Positions 17,791 through 25,701 of a stretch of 64,000 nt of DNA are shown piece after piece; the stretch's first letter is position 1, and each line of letters opens with the position of its first letter. Under the pieces are notes generated by a model, which saw only the letters and a program-made list of their open reading frames with translations, did no database searches and was not told where the DNA came from. This DNA is from Streptomyces niveus (lineage in GTDB: Bacteria > Actinomycetota > Actinomycetes > Streptomycetales > Streptomycetaceae): the NCBI RefSeq assembly GCF_002009175.1, contig NZ_CP018047.1:372001-436000 (forward strand). The letters run 5' to 3'. Both the position numbers and the translations under genes were made by a program.

Positions 17791-19220
17791 GGCTGGGTCT
17801 CCAGGTGGACGGGCACGCCGAGCAGTGGCCAGACGGCGAGGGCGAAGAGCAGCACGAGGGCCGCGGTGAGGGGCGCGAGCACGGCGGAGAGCCGCAGCAG
17901 ATCGCGCGGGGTGTACGTGGGTGTGCCCGGCAGGTCCGCGAAGAGCGCGACGGGCTTGGCGGAGGCGGGCAGCGTGTGACAGAAACCGGCGGCGGCGGTC
18001 GAGGCGAACGCGGCGGCGACCGGGTTGACGCCGGCGGCCATCGCCGCGGCGACCACGAGCGGGACCAGTACGGAGGACCTGGCGGAACGGGACTGGAGCG
18101 CCAGGTGGGCCGCCGTACTGATCACGACCACCCCGGCGAGGAACATCCACGGCGGCGTCGACGGACCGCCGGGCACCCAGCCCACGAGCCAGTCGGCCGC
18201 CCCCGATTCGGAGAGCGCTATGCCCATCGCCATGGTGGCGGCCATGAACAGGAGCAGCGGCCAGGGCACCGTCCGCAGACCGTCCTTCAGGCCGACGGTG
18301 CCCAGCGCCGGAGACGCCGCGACGACGGCGCCGATGAGTGCGACCAGCGCGGGCGACACCCCGTGCAGCGGCTCGCTGCACCACAGCAGCACGACGGTGC
18401 CGAGCAGGAGGAGACATCGCGCCTCCGGCGGGGTGAGCGGCCCTTCCACCGGGGAGTGCGAGTGTTCCTGGATCTCCTTGGTGGTGATCCGGACGGGCCC
18501 GGTCCGGTCGGCCCGGCGGGTCGTCGTCAGGAGCACGAGTTCGGCGGCCAGATGGGAGGAGACCACGGCGAGCGGCAGCCCGAGGATCAGCCAAGTGACG
18601 AAGCTCAGCTCCTCGCCCGTCTGCTCCCACAGCACACCGACGGTGATCAGATGGGCGCCGGCGCCGATCAGCGTGGCGACGGCGGAGAGCAGGATCACCG
18701 TCGGGAAGAGGAGCGCCAGCATCACCACCAGGCGGGTCCTGTCGGCGAGCGCCTTCGCCAGAGCCAGGAAGACCGGCAGGGCGAGGGCGGCGCGGCCGGA
18801 GGTCGCGGGCACGGCGAAGGCGGTGACGACCAGCCCGGCGGTGGTCAGATGCACCAACTGCCGTACGGTGCCTGCCCCGCCGACCAGGAACGCGGCGGCG
18901 CGGCCCGCGAGTCCGGTCTTGGTGACGGCGGCGGCCAGGACGAACGCGCAGATCAGCAGCCACACCGTCTCGTCACCGAGGGTGGCGAAAAGCGTCTCGC
19001 TGCTGATCACCCCGGTCGCCGTGAGCGCGAGTCCGGCGCCGAGCGCGACATAGGTGTCGTCCACCGAGGTGGCGATCCAGGTGTACGTGGCGAGGATGAA
19101 GACGACGAGCGTGAGCCGCGCGTCGCCGCCGAGGCCGGAGAGGCCGCCGGGCAGGGCGAGCAGGGCGCAGAGACCGAGAACGGCGCCGAGGCCGGTGGTC
19201 TGTCGGAGAGTGAGGGGCAC
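17787..19220 (-). CDS. SLC13/DASS-family anion transporter
   Basis: A 477-residue permease with about 11-12 membrane segments. Features of the divalent-anion:sodium symporter family include ILATYTWIATSVDDTYVALGAGL, LFATLGDETVWLLICAFVLAAAVTKTGL, SGRAALALPVFLALA and the second-half repeat AAFASTAAAGFCHTLPASAKPVALF. Family members import dicarboxylates, citrate or related organic acids with sodium. Overlap with the glycerate kinase start argues for a small organic acid such as glycerate. An inverted repeat similar to the one before the neighbouring two-component operon is found 45 bases upstream of its start. Confidence 0.85.
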   Translation of the reverse strand: MPLTLRQTTGLGAVLGLCALLALPGGLSGLGGDARLTLVVFILATYTWIATSVDDTYVALGAGLALTATGVISSETLFATLGDETVWLLICAFVLAAAVTKTGLAGRAAAFLVGGAGTVRQLVHLTTAGLVVTAFAVPATSGRAALALPVFLALAKALADRTRLVVMLALLFPTVILLSAVATLIGAGAHLITVGVLWEQTGEELSFVTWLILGLPLAVVSSHLAAELVLLTTTRRADRTGPVRITTKEIQEHSHSPVEGPLTPPEARCLLLLGTVVLLWCSEPLHGVSPALVALIGAVVAASPALGTVGLKDGLRTVPWPLLLFMAATMAMGIALSESGAADWLVGWVPGGPSTPPWMFLAGVVVISTAAHLALQSRSARSSVLVPLVVAAAMAAGVNPVAAAFASTAAAGFCHTLPASAKPVALFADLPGTPTYTPRDLLRLSAVLAPLTAALVLLFALAVWPLLGVPVHLETQP

Positions 19221-19264
19221 GACGATCAGCCTGGGTGCGGGCCGTGAGGTCCGAATGAGCCTTG

Positions 19265-19282
19265 GGTGAAGGACGCTTCATC
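19265..19282. promoter_or_regulatory. GTGAAG/CTTCAT inverted repeat upstream of the SLC13 gene
   Basis: GGTGAAG (19265-19271) and CTTCATC (19276-19282) form a near-perfect dyad with a 4-base centre. The TGAAG/CTTCA half-sites recur in front of the small exported protein gene (21853-21881), so both may be sites of the nearby response regulator. Confidence 0.4.
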
Positions 19283-19426
19283 TGGCGTTCCGCACCCGCC
19301 GGCCGACTCGGGCGCTCAGTGACGGCTCCCGGTCCCCCGGCCGTCCTCGGGACGCCGGTCGGCCTCGGACCAGCCGTACTTCTCGAACTCGCCGGGACCT
19401 GCCCACAGGGGGCGCATCGGGCCCGT

Positions 19427-20086
19427 TCAGGGCATGCGGTAGCCCATGCCCCGAATCGTCTCCAGTCGCTCGGCGCCCAACTTCCGCCGCAGGGCCCGGA
19501 CATAGACGTCCACGATGTTGGAGCCGGGGTCGAAGTCGTAGCCCCAGACGTGGGACAGGATCTGTTCGCGCGACAGCACCTGGCCGGGGTGGCGCAGGAA
19601 CATCTCCAGCAGCACGAACTCACGGGCCGTCAGATCCACCGTCCGCTCGTCGGCCCGCGCCCGCCGTGTCCTCAGGTCGAGGCTGAGGCTGCCGCTGCGC
19701 AGCATGGTGACCTCCGGTGCCCGCGCCGCCGTGCGCAACCGCAGCCGGACCCTGGCCAGCAGTTCCTCGAATCGGAAGGGCTTCGTCATCCAGTCGTCGG
19801 CGCCGCCTTCGAGTCCGGCCACGGTGTCGCGTACGGAGTCCCTGGCCGTCAGCACGATGACGGGCAGCGTGACGCGGGCCTCGCGCATCTCCCGCAGGAC
19901 GGTGAATCCGTCCCGTCCCGGCAGGCCGATGTCGAGAAGCACCAGGTCGAATCCGCCGGACACGGCGTGGTGCAGTGCCGAGTCGCCGTCGTCGGCGACG
20001 ACGGTGGTGAAGCCGTTGGCCCGGAGCCCCTTCTCCACGAAGGAGGCGATCCGCGCCTCGTCCTCGGCGATCAGAATGCGATTCAT
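19427..20086 (-). CDS. OmpR/PhoB-family response regulator
   Basis: A 219-residue two-domain regulator. The receiver domain has the acidic pocket EDE near residue 8, the phosphoacceptor aspartate in VLLDIGLPGRDGF and the switch threonine and lysine in VLTARD and DDWMTKPF. The C-terminal winged helix has LTAREFVLLEMFLRHPGQVLSREQILSHVWG and YVRALRRKLG...IRGMGYRM. The ATG at 20086 overlaps the stop of the histidine-kinase gene by 4 bases. It probably activates its own operon and possibly the SLC13 operon. Confidence 0.93.
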   Translation of the reverse strand: MNRILIAEDEARIASFVEKGLRANGFTTVVADDGDSALHHAVSGGFDLVLLDIGLPGRDGFTVLREMREARVTLPVIVLTARDSVRDTVAGLEGGADDWMTKPFRFEELLARVRLRLRTAARAPEVTMLRSGSLSLDLRTRRARADERTVDLTAREFVLLEMFLRHPGQVLSREQILSHVWGYDFDPGSNIVDVYVRALRRKLGAERLETIRGMGYRMP

Positions 20087-21507
20087 GAGCCCGTCTCCAG
20101 GATGAGTACGAAGGTGGCGCCGCCGCCGTCGGTACGGCGCAGTTCGACCCGGCCGTGGTGGCCTTCCGCGATCGCCTTGACGATGGCCAGTCCGAGTCCG
20201 GCGCCACTGGTGCGGGCGCCCCGGCGGGCGGTGCCGCGCCGGAATCTCTCGAAGATCACCTCGGCGTCCTGCGGCGGAATTCCGGGGCCGCTGTCGGCGA
20301 CGTACAGCTCGATCCGGTCGCCGTACGCCTGCGAGCCGACGCGTATGCGCTGGCCGGGCACCGTGTGCTGGACGGCGTTCTGCGCGAGCTGGACCATCGC
20401 CTGGGTGATCCGCTGCGGGTCCAGCGGTGCCTCGCGGTCGGCGACCCCGTCGAGCAGCCACTCCCGCTCCCCCAGCGTCCGCACCTTGACGAAGACGTCC
20501 GCGGTCAGCTCCGCGAGCTGGACCGGTTCCGGCCGTACGAAGTCGGGCCGCTCGGCCTTGGCGAGCAGGAGCAGGTCCTCGACGATACGGCTCATCCGGT
20601 CGAGTTCGTCCGTGACCAGACGTATCGTCTCCTCGCGGTCGGCCGGGTCGTCGCCCATGAGTTCCAGATGCCCGCGCACGATCGTGATGGGGGTGCGCAG
20701 TTCGTGTCCGGCGTCGTCGACGAACACCCGCTGCGCGGCGAACGCCTGCTCCAGCCGGTCGAGCATGCCGTTGAACGTCTCGGCGAGCGCCGCGATGTCG
20801 TCCCGCCCCTCCACGGGGATACGGCGGGTGAGATCCCGCTCGGTCAGCTCCGCGGCCGTTTTCCTTACGACGCGGACGGGCGCCAGGATGTGGCCGGCGA
20901 CGGCCCAGCCGATGCCGCTCACCAGCACCAGCGCCATGCCCGACAGGACGATCAGTGTCCAGAACGTCTTGTCGGCGACGGCCCGTTCACGGTCCGCGTG
21001 GAAGGCGACGACGAAGGCGCCGGGAGGATCGTCGCCCAGCGGCCGGATGGTGACCTTGGCCCAGCGCAGCTCTCCCTGCGGACGGTGCAGGGTGCCGGAG
21101 GAGTCCTTGGAGGTGACGATCCGGGACAGCGCCCGGTCGTCGCGCCACAGGGCTGTGTGGTCGGGGAAGTCACGGCGCTGCCGGATGACGTCGCGGCCGT
21201 TGGTGGAGGAGCGGGGCAGGCCCAGCAGTTCCTCGTCGGGGTCGGCGTACTGCCGTTGCAGAAAGGTCTGGAGCAGTCTGCGCGGGTCCCCGAAACTGCG
21301 GCCGGTGTCCGGGTCGACGCCCTGGTCCACGAAGTTGGCGAACTCGCCGGTCTCCTGTGACAGCAACTGGCTTATGCGGTGCTCCACGTCCCGGTGGAGG
21401 ATCGAGCGTACGGTGACGGCCACTGCCCCCAGGGCGATGGTCATCACCACGAGCAGCCAGAGCAGGATCCGCACCCGGGCGGAGATCCTCGGAACGTCAA
21501 CCGTCAT
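20083..21507 (-). CDS. sensor histidine kinase
   Basis: About 474 residues. Membrane segment 1 is RILLWLLVVMTIALGAVAVTV; a periplasmic domain of about 130 residues follows, then segment 2 (TLIVLSGMALVLVSGIGWAVAGHIL), a HAMP domain, the H-box DDAGHELRTPITIVRGHLEL, the N-box QLAQNAVQH, and ATP-binding VADSGPGIPPQD and GAGLGLAIVKAIAEGHHG. The start is uncertain: MTVDVPR at 21507 is favoured, giving an 11-base overlap with the upstream exported-protein gene; the frame allows 21537. It pairs with the response regulator overlapping its stop. Confidence 0.9.
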   Translation of the reverse strand: MTVDVPRISARVRILLWLLVVMTIALGAVAVTVRSILHRDVEHRISQLLSQETGEFANFVDQGVDPDTGRSFGDPRRLLQTFLQRQYADPDEELLGLPRSSTNGRDVIRQRRDFPDHTALWRDDRALSRIVTSKDSSGTLHRPQGELRWAKVTIRPLGDDPPGAFVVAFHADRERAVADKTFWTLIVLSGMALVLVSGIGWAVAGHILAPVRVVRKTAAELTERDLTRRIPVEGRDDIAALAETFNGMLDRLEQAFAAQRVFVDDAGHELRTPITIVRGHLELMGDDPADREETIRLVTDELDRMSRIVEDLLLLAKAERPDFVRPEPVQLAELTADVFVKVRTLGEREWLLDGVADREAPLDPQRITQAMVQLAQNAVQHTVPGQRIRVGSQAYGDRIELYVADSGPGIPPQDAEVIFERFRRGTARRGARTSGAGLGLAIVKAIAEGHHGRVELRRTDGGGATFVLILETGS

Positions 21508-21820
21508 CACCGAAGTCGTCGTCATCGTCGTCGTCACCGTCGGCGGCCGACGGACCCGGTACGACGGCGTCGCCAGGTGTCCCGCCGGGCGAACCGGTGG
21601 GCGGGCCCGTCGGCGTGCCGGTGGGCGAGGCCGCGGGTCCGGTGCTCCGTCGGTCGTCCGGTGTGCCGCTCCGCGTATCGCCCGGCGAGCTGTCGAGCTG
21701 TACTCCGGGGGGCACCTTGGGCGCCTCGGGACTGTCGGTCATAGCGTAACTGGTCGCTGCGATGCCGAGCGGGACGGCGACGACGGCCGCCAGGGCCGCC
21801 AGACGAGGTGAGAAGGCCAT
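21497..21820 (-). CDS. small exported hydrophilic protein with acidic tail
   Basis: A 107-residue protein. Residues 5-26 form a signal peptide (LAALAAVVAVPLGIAATSYA). A Pro/Thr/Ser/Gly-rich disordered region follows (TGTPTGPPTGSPGG), ending in a run of aspartates (DGDDDDDDDFGDDG). It is the first gene of the two-component operon and overlaps the kinase start. Streptomyces genomes often have such a small secreted hydrophilic protein in front of this regulator pair. By position it may be a sensor accessory or a metal/cation-binding ligand for the kinase; this is inference. Confidence 0.8.
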   Translation of the reverse strand: MAFSPRLAALAAVVAVPLGIAATSYAMTDSPEAPKVPPGVQLDSSPGDTRSGTPDDRRSTGPAASPTGTPTGPPTGSPGGTPGDAVVPGPSAADGDDDDDDDFGDDG

Positions 21821-21852
21821 GGGCCCATCCTGGCGACCGGGGTCGTGGCCGG

Positions 21853-21881
21853 CATGAAGCCAGGATGAGGATTCCTTCATG
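21853..21881. promoter_or_regulatory. CATGAAG...CTTCATG dyad, probable response-regulator site
   Basis: A perfect 7-bp inverted repeat, CATGAAG (21853-21859) and CTTCATG (21875-21881), with centres 22 bases apart, about two helical turns, 33 bases upstream of the exported-protein gene. The spacing suits an OmpR-family dimer. Confidence 0.5.
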
Positions 21882-21929
21882 ATCGGCCCTTGGCCCTGCC
21901 GACGACGACGGTGGCGGTGGCAGCGGTCG

Positions 21930-22937
21930 TCAGGCGATACGGATGACGGCGATGCCCCGCGCGACGGCGAGCGCCACCCGGGTGCCGTCCGGGTGGACGG
22001 CGGCGACAGGTGTCGGCGCGTTCACGCCGTACGAACCCTCCCGCCGTGGCATCACCAACTCCGGCCATTCCGCGACCGGTTCACCGGTGCGGATGTCGAA
22101 CAGGCGCGGGTGGCCGTACAGCGCGAGGACCGTTTCACCGCACGGCAGGATCGTGCCGATCGGCCCGGGGAGGTCATGGCGGTACAGCCATTTCGCGGCG
22201 GGGAACGACCACACTCCGAGCTGGTGCTGCCCCAGTTCCAGATCGTCGTCCTCGTCGTCCTCGTCCGGCTCCCCGCCGTGCGCACCGGTCGCCACCGCCA
22301 GCCGGTCGCCGTCGAGCCAGCAGACGGAGTCCGCCTCGGCATCGATCATCGGCCAGTAGGTCAGGACACCTCGCCCGTCCAGCACGGTGGCGTCCGTCAG
22401 TGCGCGGGGCAGGTCGTACACAGCGGCGACACCCGCCGGTGTCCACACCCAGCCAGCCGATACGAGCCAACGCCCGCCCGGGCTGACCGCCGGCCGCGAG
22501 TGGAACACGCCCACCGGGTCGCGCCCGCCCGTGGTCAGCCGTTCGCCGGTGGCGACGTCCTCGACCTCCAGTCGGGCGTAACGCTCGGGACAGTGCACGA
22601 GCACTTCCCGGCCGTCCGCGAGCATCCCGAGGCAGACCGGGTAGTCGAACTGCCCGGCCCGGTGGTCGTCCCGGCGGAGTTCACGGACCACCCGCCGCCC
22701 GTCGAGCAGAAGTCCCCGGGTGCCCCGCTCCGCGTACACCACGGTCCACCGGCCGGACGGCGAGGTGACGGCGCGGTCGTACGCCCTGCCGTACCCACGC
22801 CGCCGACGCGAATGTTCCCTCCCGTCGGGCGACCAGCGGCGCCAGCCGCCCACCGGGTCCAGGAGATCGTCCCCGTCCCAGACCAGCGACCGGACCTCGC
22901 CGGTCCACACCTTGCGCGACACCACGGCATCGTCCAT
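21930..22937 (-). CDS. conserved hypothetical beta-propeller-like protein
   Basis: A 335-residue soluble protein without a signal peptide. Repeated short beta-rich units end in blade-like phrases (VTSPSGRWTVVYAERG; AVSPGGRWLVSAGWVW; VLALYGHPRLFDIRTGE; AAVHPDGTRVALAVARGIAVIRI), which resemble WD40 or TolB-type propeller repeats. An acidic stretch (EPDEDDEDDDLE) interrupts one blade. No catalytic motif is seen. It is separated from the flanking genes and I cannot assign a family more precisely. Confidence 0.7.
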   Translation of the reverse strand: MDDAVVSRKVWTGEVRSLVWDGDDLLDPVGGWRRWSPDGREHSRRRRGYGRAYDRAVTSPSGRWTVVYAERGTRGLLLDGRRVVRELRRDDHRAGQFDYPVCLGMLADGREVLVHCPERYARLEVEDVATGERLTTGGRDPVGVFHSRPAVSPGGRWLVSAGWVWTPAGVAAVYDLPRALTDATVLDGRGVLTYWPMIDAEADSVCWLDGDRLAVATGAHGGEPDEDDEDDDLELGQHQLGVWSFPAAKWLYRHDLPGPIGTILPCGETVLALYGHPRLFDIRTGEPVAEWPELVMPRREGSYGVNAPTPVAAVHPDGTRVALAVARGIAVIRIA

Positions 22938-22962
22938 CGAACCCCCATCGACGGGCCGGCCC

Positions 22963-24078
22963 CTACCCCGGCGTACTCACAGTGTCGCCGACCCCGGCCG
23001 GTGGCGCGGCCTCCGATTCCCGCAGCCGGCTGAGGAGTTGGTCTCCGATGCGGGCGACCTCCGGCCTGTACGGGGTGTCGGAGAGGACGAAGTGGGTGAT
23101 GCCGAGTTCGCCGTACTTGCGCAGCGCGGCGGCGACGTCGTCCGGGGAGCCGACCAGCCAGGTCGTCCCCGCGCCCCCGCCGCCGACCCGGCCGGGGGCG
23201 GTGTAGAGGCAGGAGTCCAGCACCTCACCGCGCTCGGCGAGGTCGTAGAGCCGCTGCTGGCCGACGGCCCCGCGACGCTGCTCGGTGAACGTCGAGTCCG
23301 AGCGGGAGCCCGCCAGTCCGGCCACTTTCGCCTCGGCGTCGCGCCAGGCCTCCTCGGTCGTGTCGCGGACCAGGGTCGTGATGCGCAGGCCGAACTCCAG
23401 CGGCGCGTGCGTACGGCCGAGGGACTCGCTCAGCTTCTTCAGGCGGTCGATCCGCTCGGCCACGCCGTCGAGCGGTTCTCCCCAGAAGAGCTGGACGTCG
23501 GCCTCGGTGGCCGAGACCGCCTCGGCCGCCGCGGAGGCGCCGCCGAAGTAGAGCCTCGGTGTCCGGCCGCTCTCGGCACCGTGCGGTCGCGGGCTCACCG
23601 TCGAGTCCTCGACACCGAAGAACTCGCCCCTGAAGGTGACGTTCTCCTCGGTCCACAGCCGGCGCACGAGCTGAAGGAACTCGCGTGTGCGGTCGTAGCG
23701 GCGGGCCGGGTCGCTCTCCCCGTCGCCGTACGCGCCCGCGTTGTCGAGGCCGCTGACGATGTTGACCAGCAGGCGTCCGCCGCTGAGCCGGTCGAGCGTG
23801 GCCGCGGCGCTGGCGAAGTGCGCGGGCTGCCAGTAGCCGGGCCTTATCGCCACCAGCGGCTGGAACGTGGTCGTGCGGGCGGCCAGCGCCGTGGCCACGG
23901 TGAAGGTGTCCGGCCGGCCCCAGCCCGTACCGATGAGTGCTCCGCCCCACCCGTGCGCCTCGGCGGCCAGGGCGATCTCGGTGGAGAAGCCCAGTGTGCC
24001 CCAGCCGTCGGCCGTGTCGTCACCGCGATGACCGGGCTCGACGGTGTTGGGGATGTACCAGAGGAATTCTTGGCTCAT
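22963..24078 (-). CDS. FMNH2-dependent alkanesulfonate monooxygenase-like (SsuD type)
   Basis: A 371-residue bacterial-luciferase-fold flavin monooxygenase. SsuD-type features are FLWYIPNTVEPG, AAEAHGWGGALIGTGWGRPDTFTVATALAARTT, ATLDRLSGGRLLVNIVSG, LYFGGASAAAEAVSATEADVQLFWGEPL and GTTWLVGSPDDVAAALRKYGELGI. SsuD enzymes release sulfite from alkanesulfonates with FMNH2 and O2. No flavin reductase is adjacent. It follows the aldo/keto reductase gene by 108 bases on the same strand, behind a cysteine-type leader peptide. This supports a role in sulfur scavenging. Confidence 0.85.
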   Translation of the reverse strand: MSQEFLWYIPNTVEPGHRGDDTADGWGTLGFSTEIALAAEAHGWGGALIGTGWGRPDTFTVATALAARTTTFQPLVAIRPGYWQPAHFASAAATLDRLSGGRLLVNIVSGLDNAGAYGDGESDPARRYDRTREFLQLVRRLWTEENVTFRGEFFGVEDSTVSPRPHGAESGRTPRLYFGGASAAAEAVSATEADVQLFWGEPLDGVAERIDRLKKLSESLGRTHAPLEFGLRITTLVRDTTEEAWRDAEAKVAGLAGSRSDSTFTEQRRGAVGQQRLYDLAERGEVLDSCLYTAPGRVGGGGAGTTWLVGSPDDVAAALRKYGELGITHFVLSDTPYRPEVARIGDQLLSRLRESEAAPPAGVGDTVSTPG

Positions 24079-24186
24079 GTGAGGACTCCGATTCGCTGCC
24101 GGGCGGGGCGACCCCGCCGGGTGAGTTGGTCTGCGACTGCTCCGCCCGCCGCGAGAGGTGCGACCGCGGGCTCGGTGGGCGCGGCG

Positions 24187-25212
24187 TCAGGCGCTGCGCG
24201 GGGGACGGAGGCCGGTCCCGTGGACGCCGTACTCGTCGATCAGCGCCAACTCCTCGTCCATCAGCGGCGGGAACCCGGTCGCCGCTGCGTTGTGGTCGAG
24301 CTGCCAGGTCGAACTCGCTCCGATGAGCGCGCTGGTGACCTCCGGCCGGCGGAGCACCCACTGCAACGCCAGTTGCGCCAGTGACTGGCCGCGCTTCCTG
24401 GCGAGATCGTTCAGGGCGGTGGCCCGCTCGCGGTAGACGTCGCTGATGTCGTCGGGCGAGAGGAAGGCGCTGTTCGCGGCGCGGGCGTCCGCGGGCACGG
24501 TCCCGTCCAGGTACTTGTCAGTCAGGAGTCCCTGCGCCAGCGGCGAGTACACGATCAGGCCGGTGCCGTCCTCGGCCGCCACGTCCAGCAGGCCCTCGGT
24601 CTCGGGCCGCCGGTCGAAGATGGAGTAGCGCGGCTGGTGCGACAGCAGCGGAACGTTGGCGCGGCGCAGCAACCCGGCCGCCCGGTGGGCCTCGTCGCGG
24701 GAGTAGTTCGAGATGCCCACGTAGAGCGCCTTGCCCTGCTCGACCGCGCCGACCAGGGCTCCGACGGTCTCCTCCAGCGGAGTCGTGGGGTCCGGCCGGT
24801 GCGAGTAGAAGATGTCGACGTAATCGACGCCGAGGTCGCGCAGACTGTGGTCGAGCGACGCCAGGAGCGACTTGCGCGAGCCGCCCCGGAGGTAGGGGCT
24901 GCCACCGACGGGGTTGCCGGCCTTCGTCGAGATCAGGATCTCGTCCCGGTACGGCGCCAGGTCGCTCCTCAGGACCCGTCCGAAGAACTTCTCCGCTGCG
25001 CGAAAGGGCGGACCGTAACGGTTGGCGATGTCGAAATGGGTGATCCCCAGATCGAACGCGTGCAGCACGATGTCCCGTTGGGTGTCGAACGGGTGGTCGT
25101 CGCCGAACTTCTGCCACAGACCGAGGGAGAGAGCGGGGAGGTCGAGACCGCTGTTCCCGGCGCGGCGGTACGGCAATTTCTCGTAGCGGTCGTCGGCAGC
25201 TCGGTAGCCCAT
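24187..25212 (-). CDS. aldo/keto reductase (YghZ/L-glyceraldehyde-3-phosphate reductase type)
   Basis: A 341-residue (alpha/beta)8 oxidoreductase. LGLWQKFGDDHP, FDLGITHFDIANRYGPPFRAAEKFFGRVL, EILISTKAGNPVGGSPYLRGGSRKSLLASLDHSLRDLGVDYVDIFYSHRPDP and GISNYSRDEA match the YghZ/KV-beta-like group. The catalytic tetrad is visible as D (FDIANRY), Y (NRY), K (STKAG) and H (YSHRPD). ATG 25212 is chosen as GAAAGG precedes it and the fold starts there, though the frame is open to 25314. It is the first structural gene behind the leader peptide; members reduce methylglyoxal or aldehydes, so its link with sulfur use is unclear. Confidence 0.88.
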   Translation of the reverse strand: MGYRAADDRYEKLPYRRAGNSGLDLPALSLGLWQKFGDDHPFDTQRDIVLHAFDLGITHFDIANRYGPPFRAAEKFFGRVLRSDLAPYRDEILISTKAGNPVGGSPYLRGGSRKSLLASLDHSLRDLGVDYVDIFYSHRPDPTTPLEETVGALVGAVEQGKALYVGISNYSRDEAHRAAGLLRRANVPLLSHQPRYSIFDRRPETEGLLDVAAEDGTGLIVYSPLAQGLLTDKYLDGTVPADARAANSAFLSPDDISDVYRERATALNDLARKRGQSLAQLALQWVLRRPEVTSALIGASSTWQLDHNAAATGFPPLMDEELALIDEYGVHGTGLRPPRSA

Positions 25213-25436
25213 GGAAGGCGGGGCCTTTCTGGAGTGGTGAGTCCGGGGTCGCCGCGTCGGCAGGCGGCGCGCGACGGCGAACGGCGGGCACCGGCCCACG
25301 CCGTACTCGCTCATGGCGTTCGGCGCACGGGGTTCAGGGCGCGACGGATCCCGGTGAAAGGGTGAGAGACAAGGAGTAGAGAGGGAACTGGCATCGGCGT
25401 GAGCGCGAAGAGGGCGCGTCTACGCTTCGGGCTGCC

Positions 25437-25511
25437 TCAGAGACAGAGCGCGCTGGCCGACCGCAGAAGGTCGACGTGAATGCGCGTAACCAGCCTTACA
25501 TCCAGATGCAC
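25437..25511 (-). CDS. sulfur-operon leader peptide (24 aa)
   Basis: A 24-residue open frame starting at GTG 25511 and containing RIHVDLLRSASALC near its C-terminus. This is the motif I recognise as the actinobacterial putative leader peptide that precedes cysteine and sulfonate genes. The single late Cys codon fits ribosome-mediated cysteine attenuation. A TACCGT -10 element ends 6 bases before the GTG and TTGCCA stands 17 bases further upstream, so the mRNA may be leaderless. The stop is 224 bases before the aldo/keto reductase start. Its conservation is my memory of the family, not a search result. Confidence 0.75.
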   Translation of the reverse strand: MHLDVRLVTRIHVDLLRSASALCL

Positions 25512-25517
25512 GCTGCA

Positions 25518-25546
25518 ACGGTAGGCGACACGCAGGCTCCTGGCAA
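25518..25546 (-). promoter_or_regulatory. sigma-70-type promoter for the leader peptide and sulfur operon
   Basis: On the minus strand, -35 TTGCCA (25541-25546) and -10 TACCGT (25518-25523) are separated by exactly 17 bases. The GTG of the leader peptide begins 6 bases after the -10, so transcription would start at or next to the start codon. Confidence 0.65.
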
Positions 25547-25701
25547 TGCGCGAAGGCCCGGAACCCGCCCGCCCTGGCCTGGGGTTGTTGCAGGGTTGTT
25601 GCGCCCGGTGGATGAGGGCGCCGGAGGAAAGTCGGTACGCTCCCCCTTGACTTCGGGGCTTCGGCAGGCACCGAACTGCCGTAAACAGGGGATGACACAC
25701 C

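Noticed and set aside
25213..25436. SAM or S-box riboswitch between leader peptide and operon
   Set aside because: No recognisable riboswitch core was visible; the leader peptide explains the regulation better, though weak hairpins exist.
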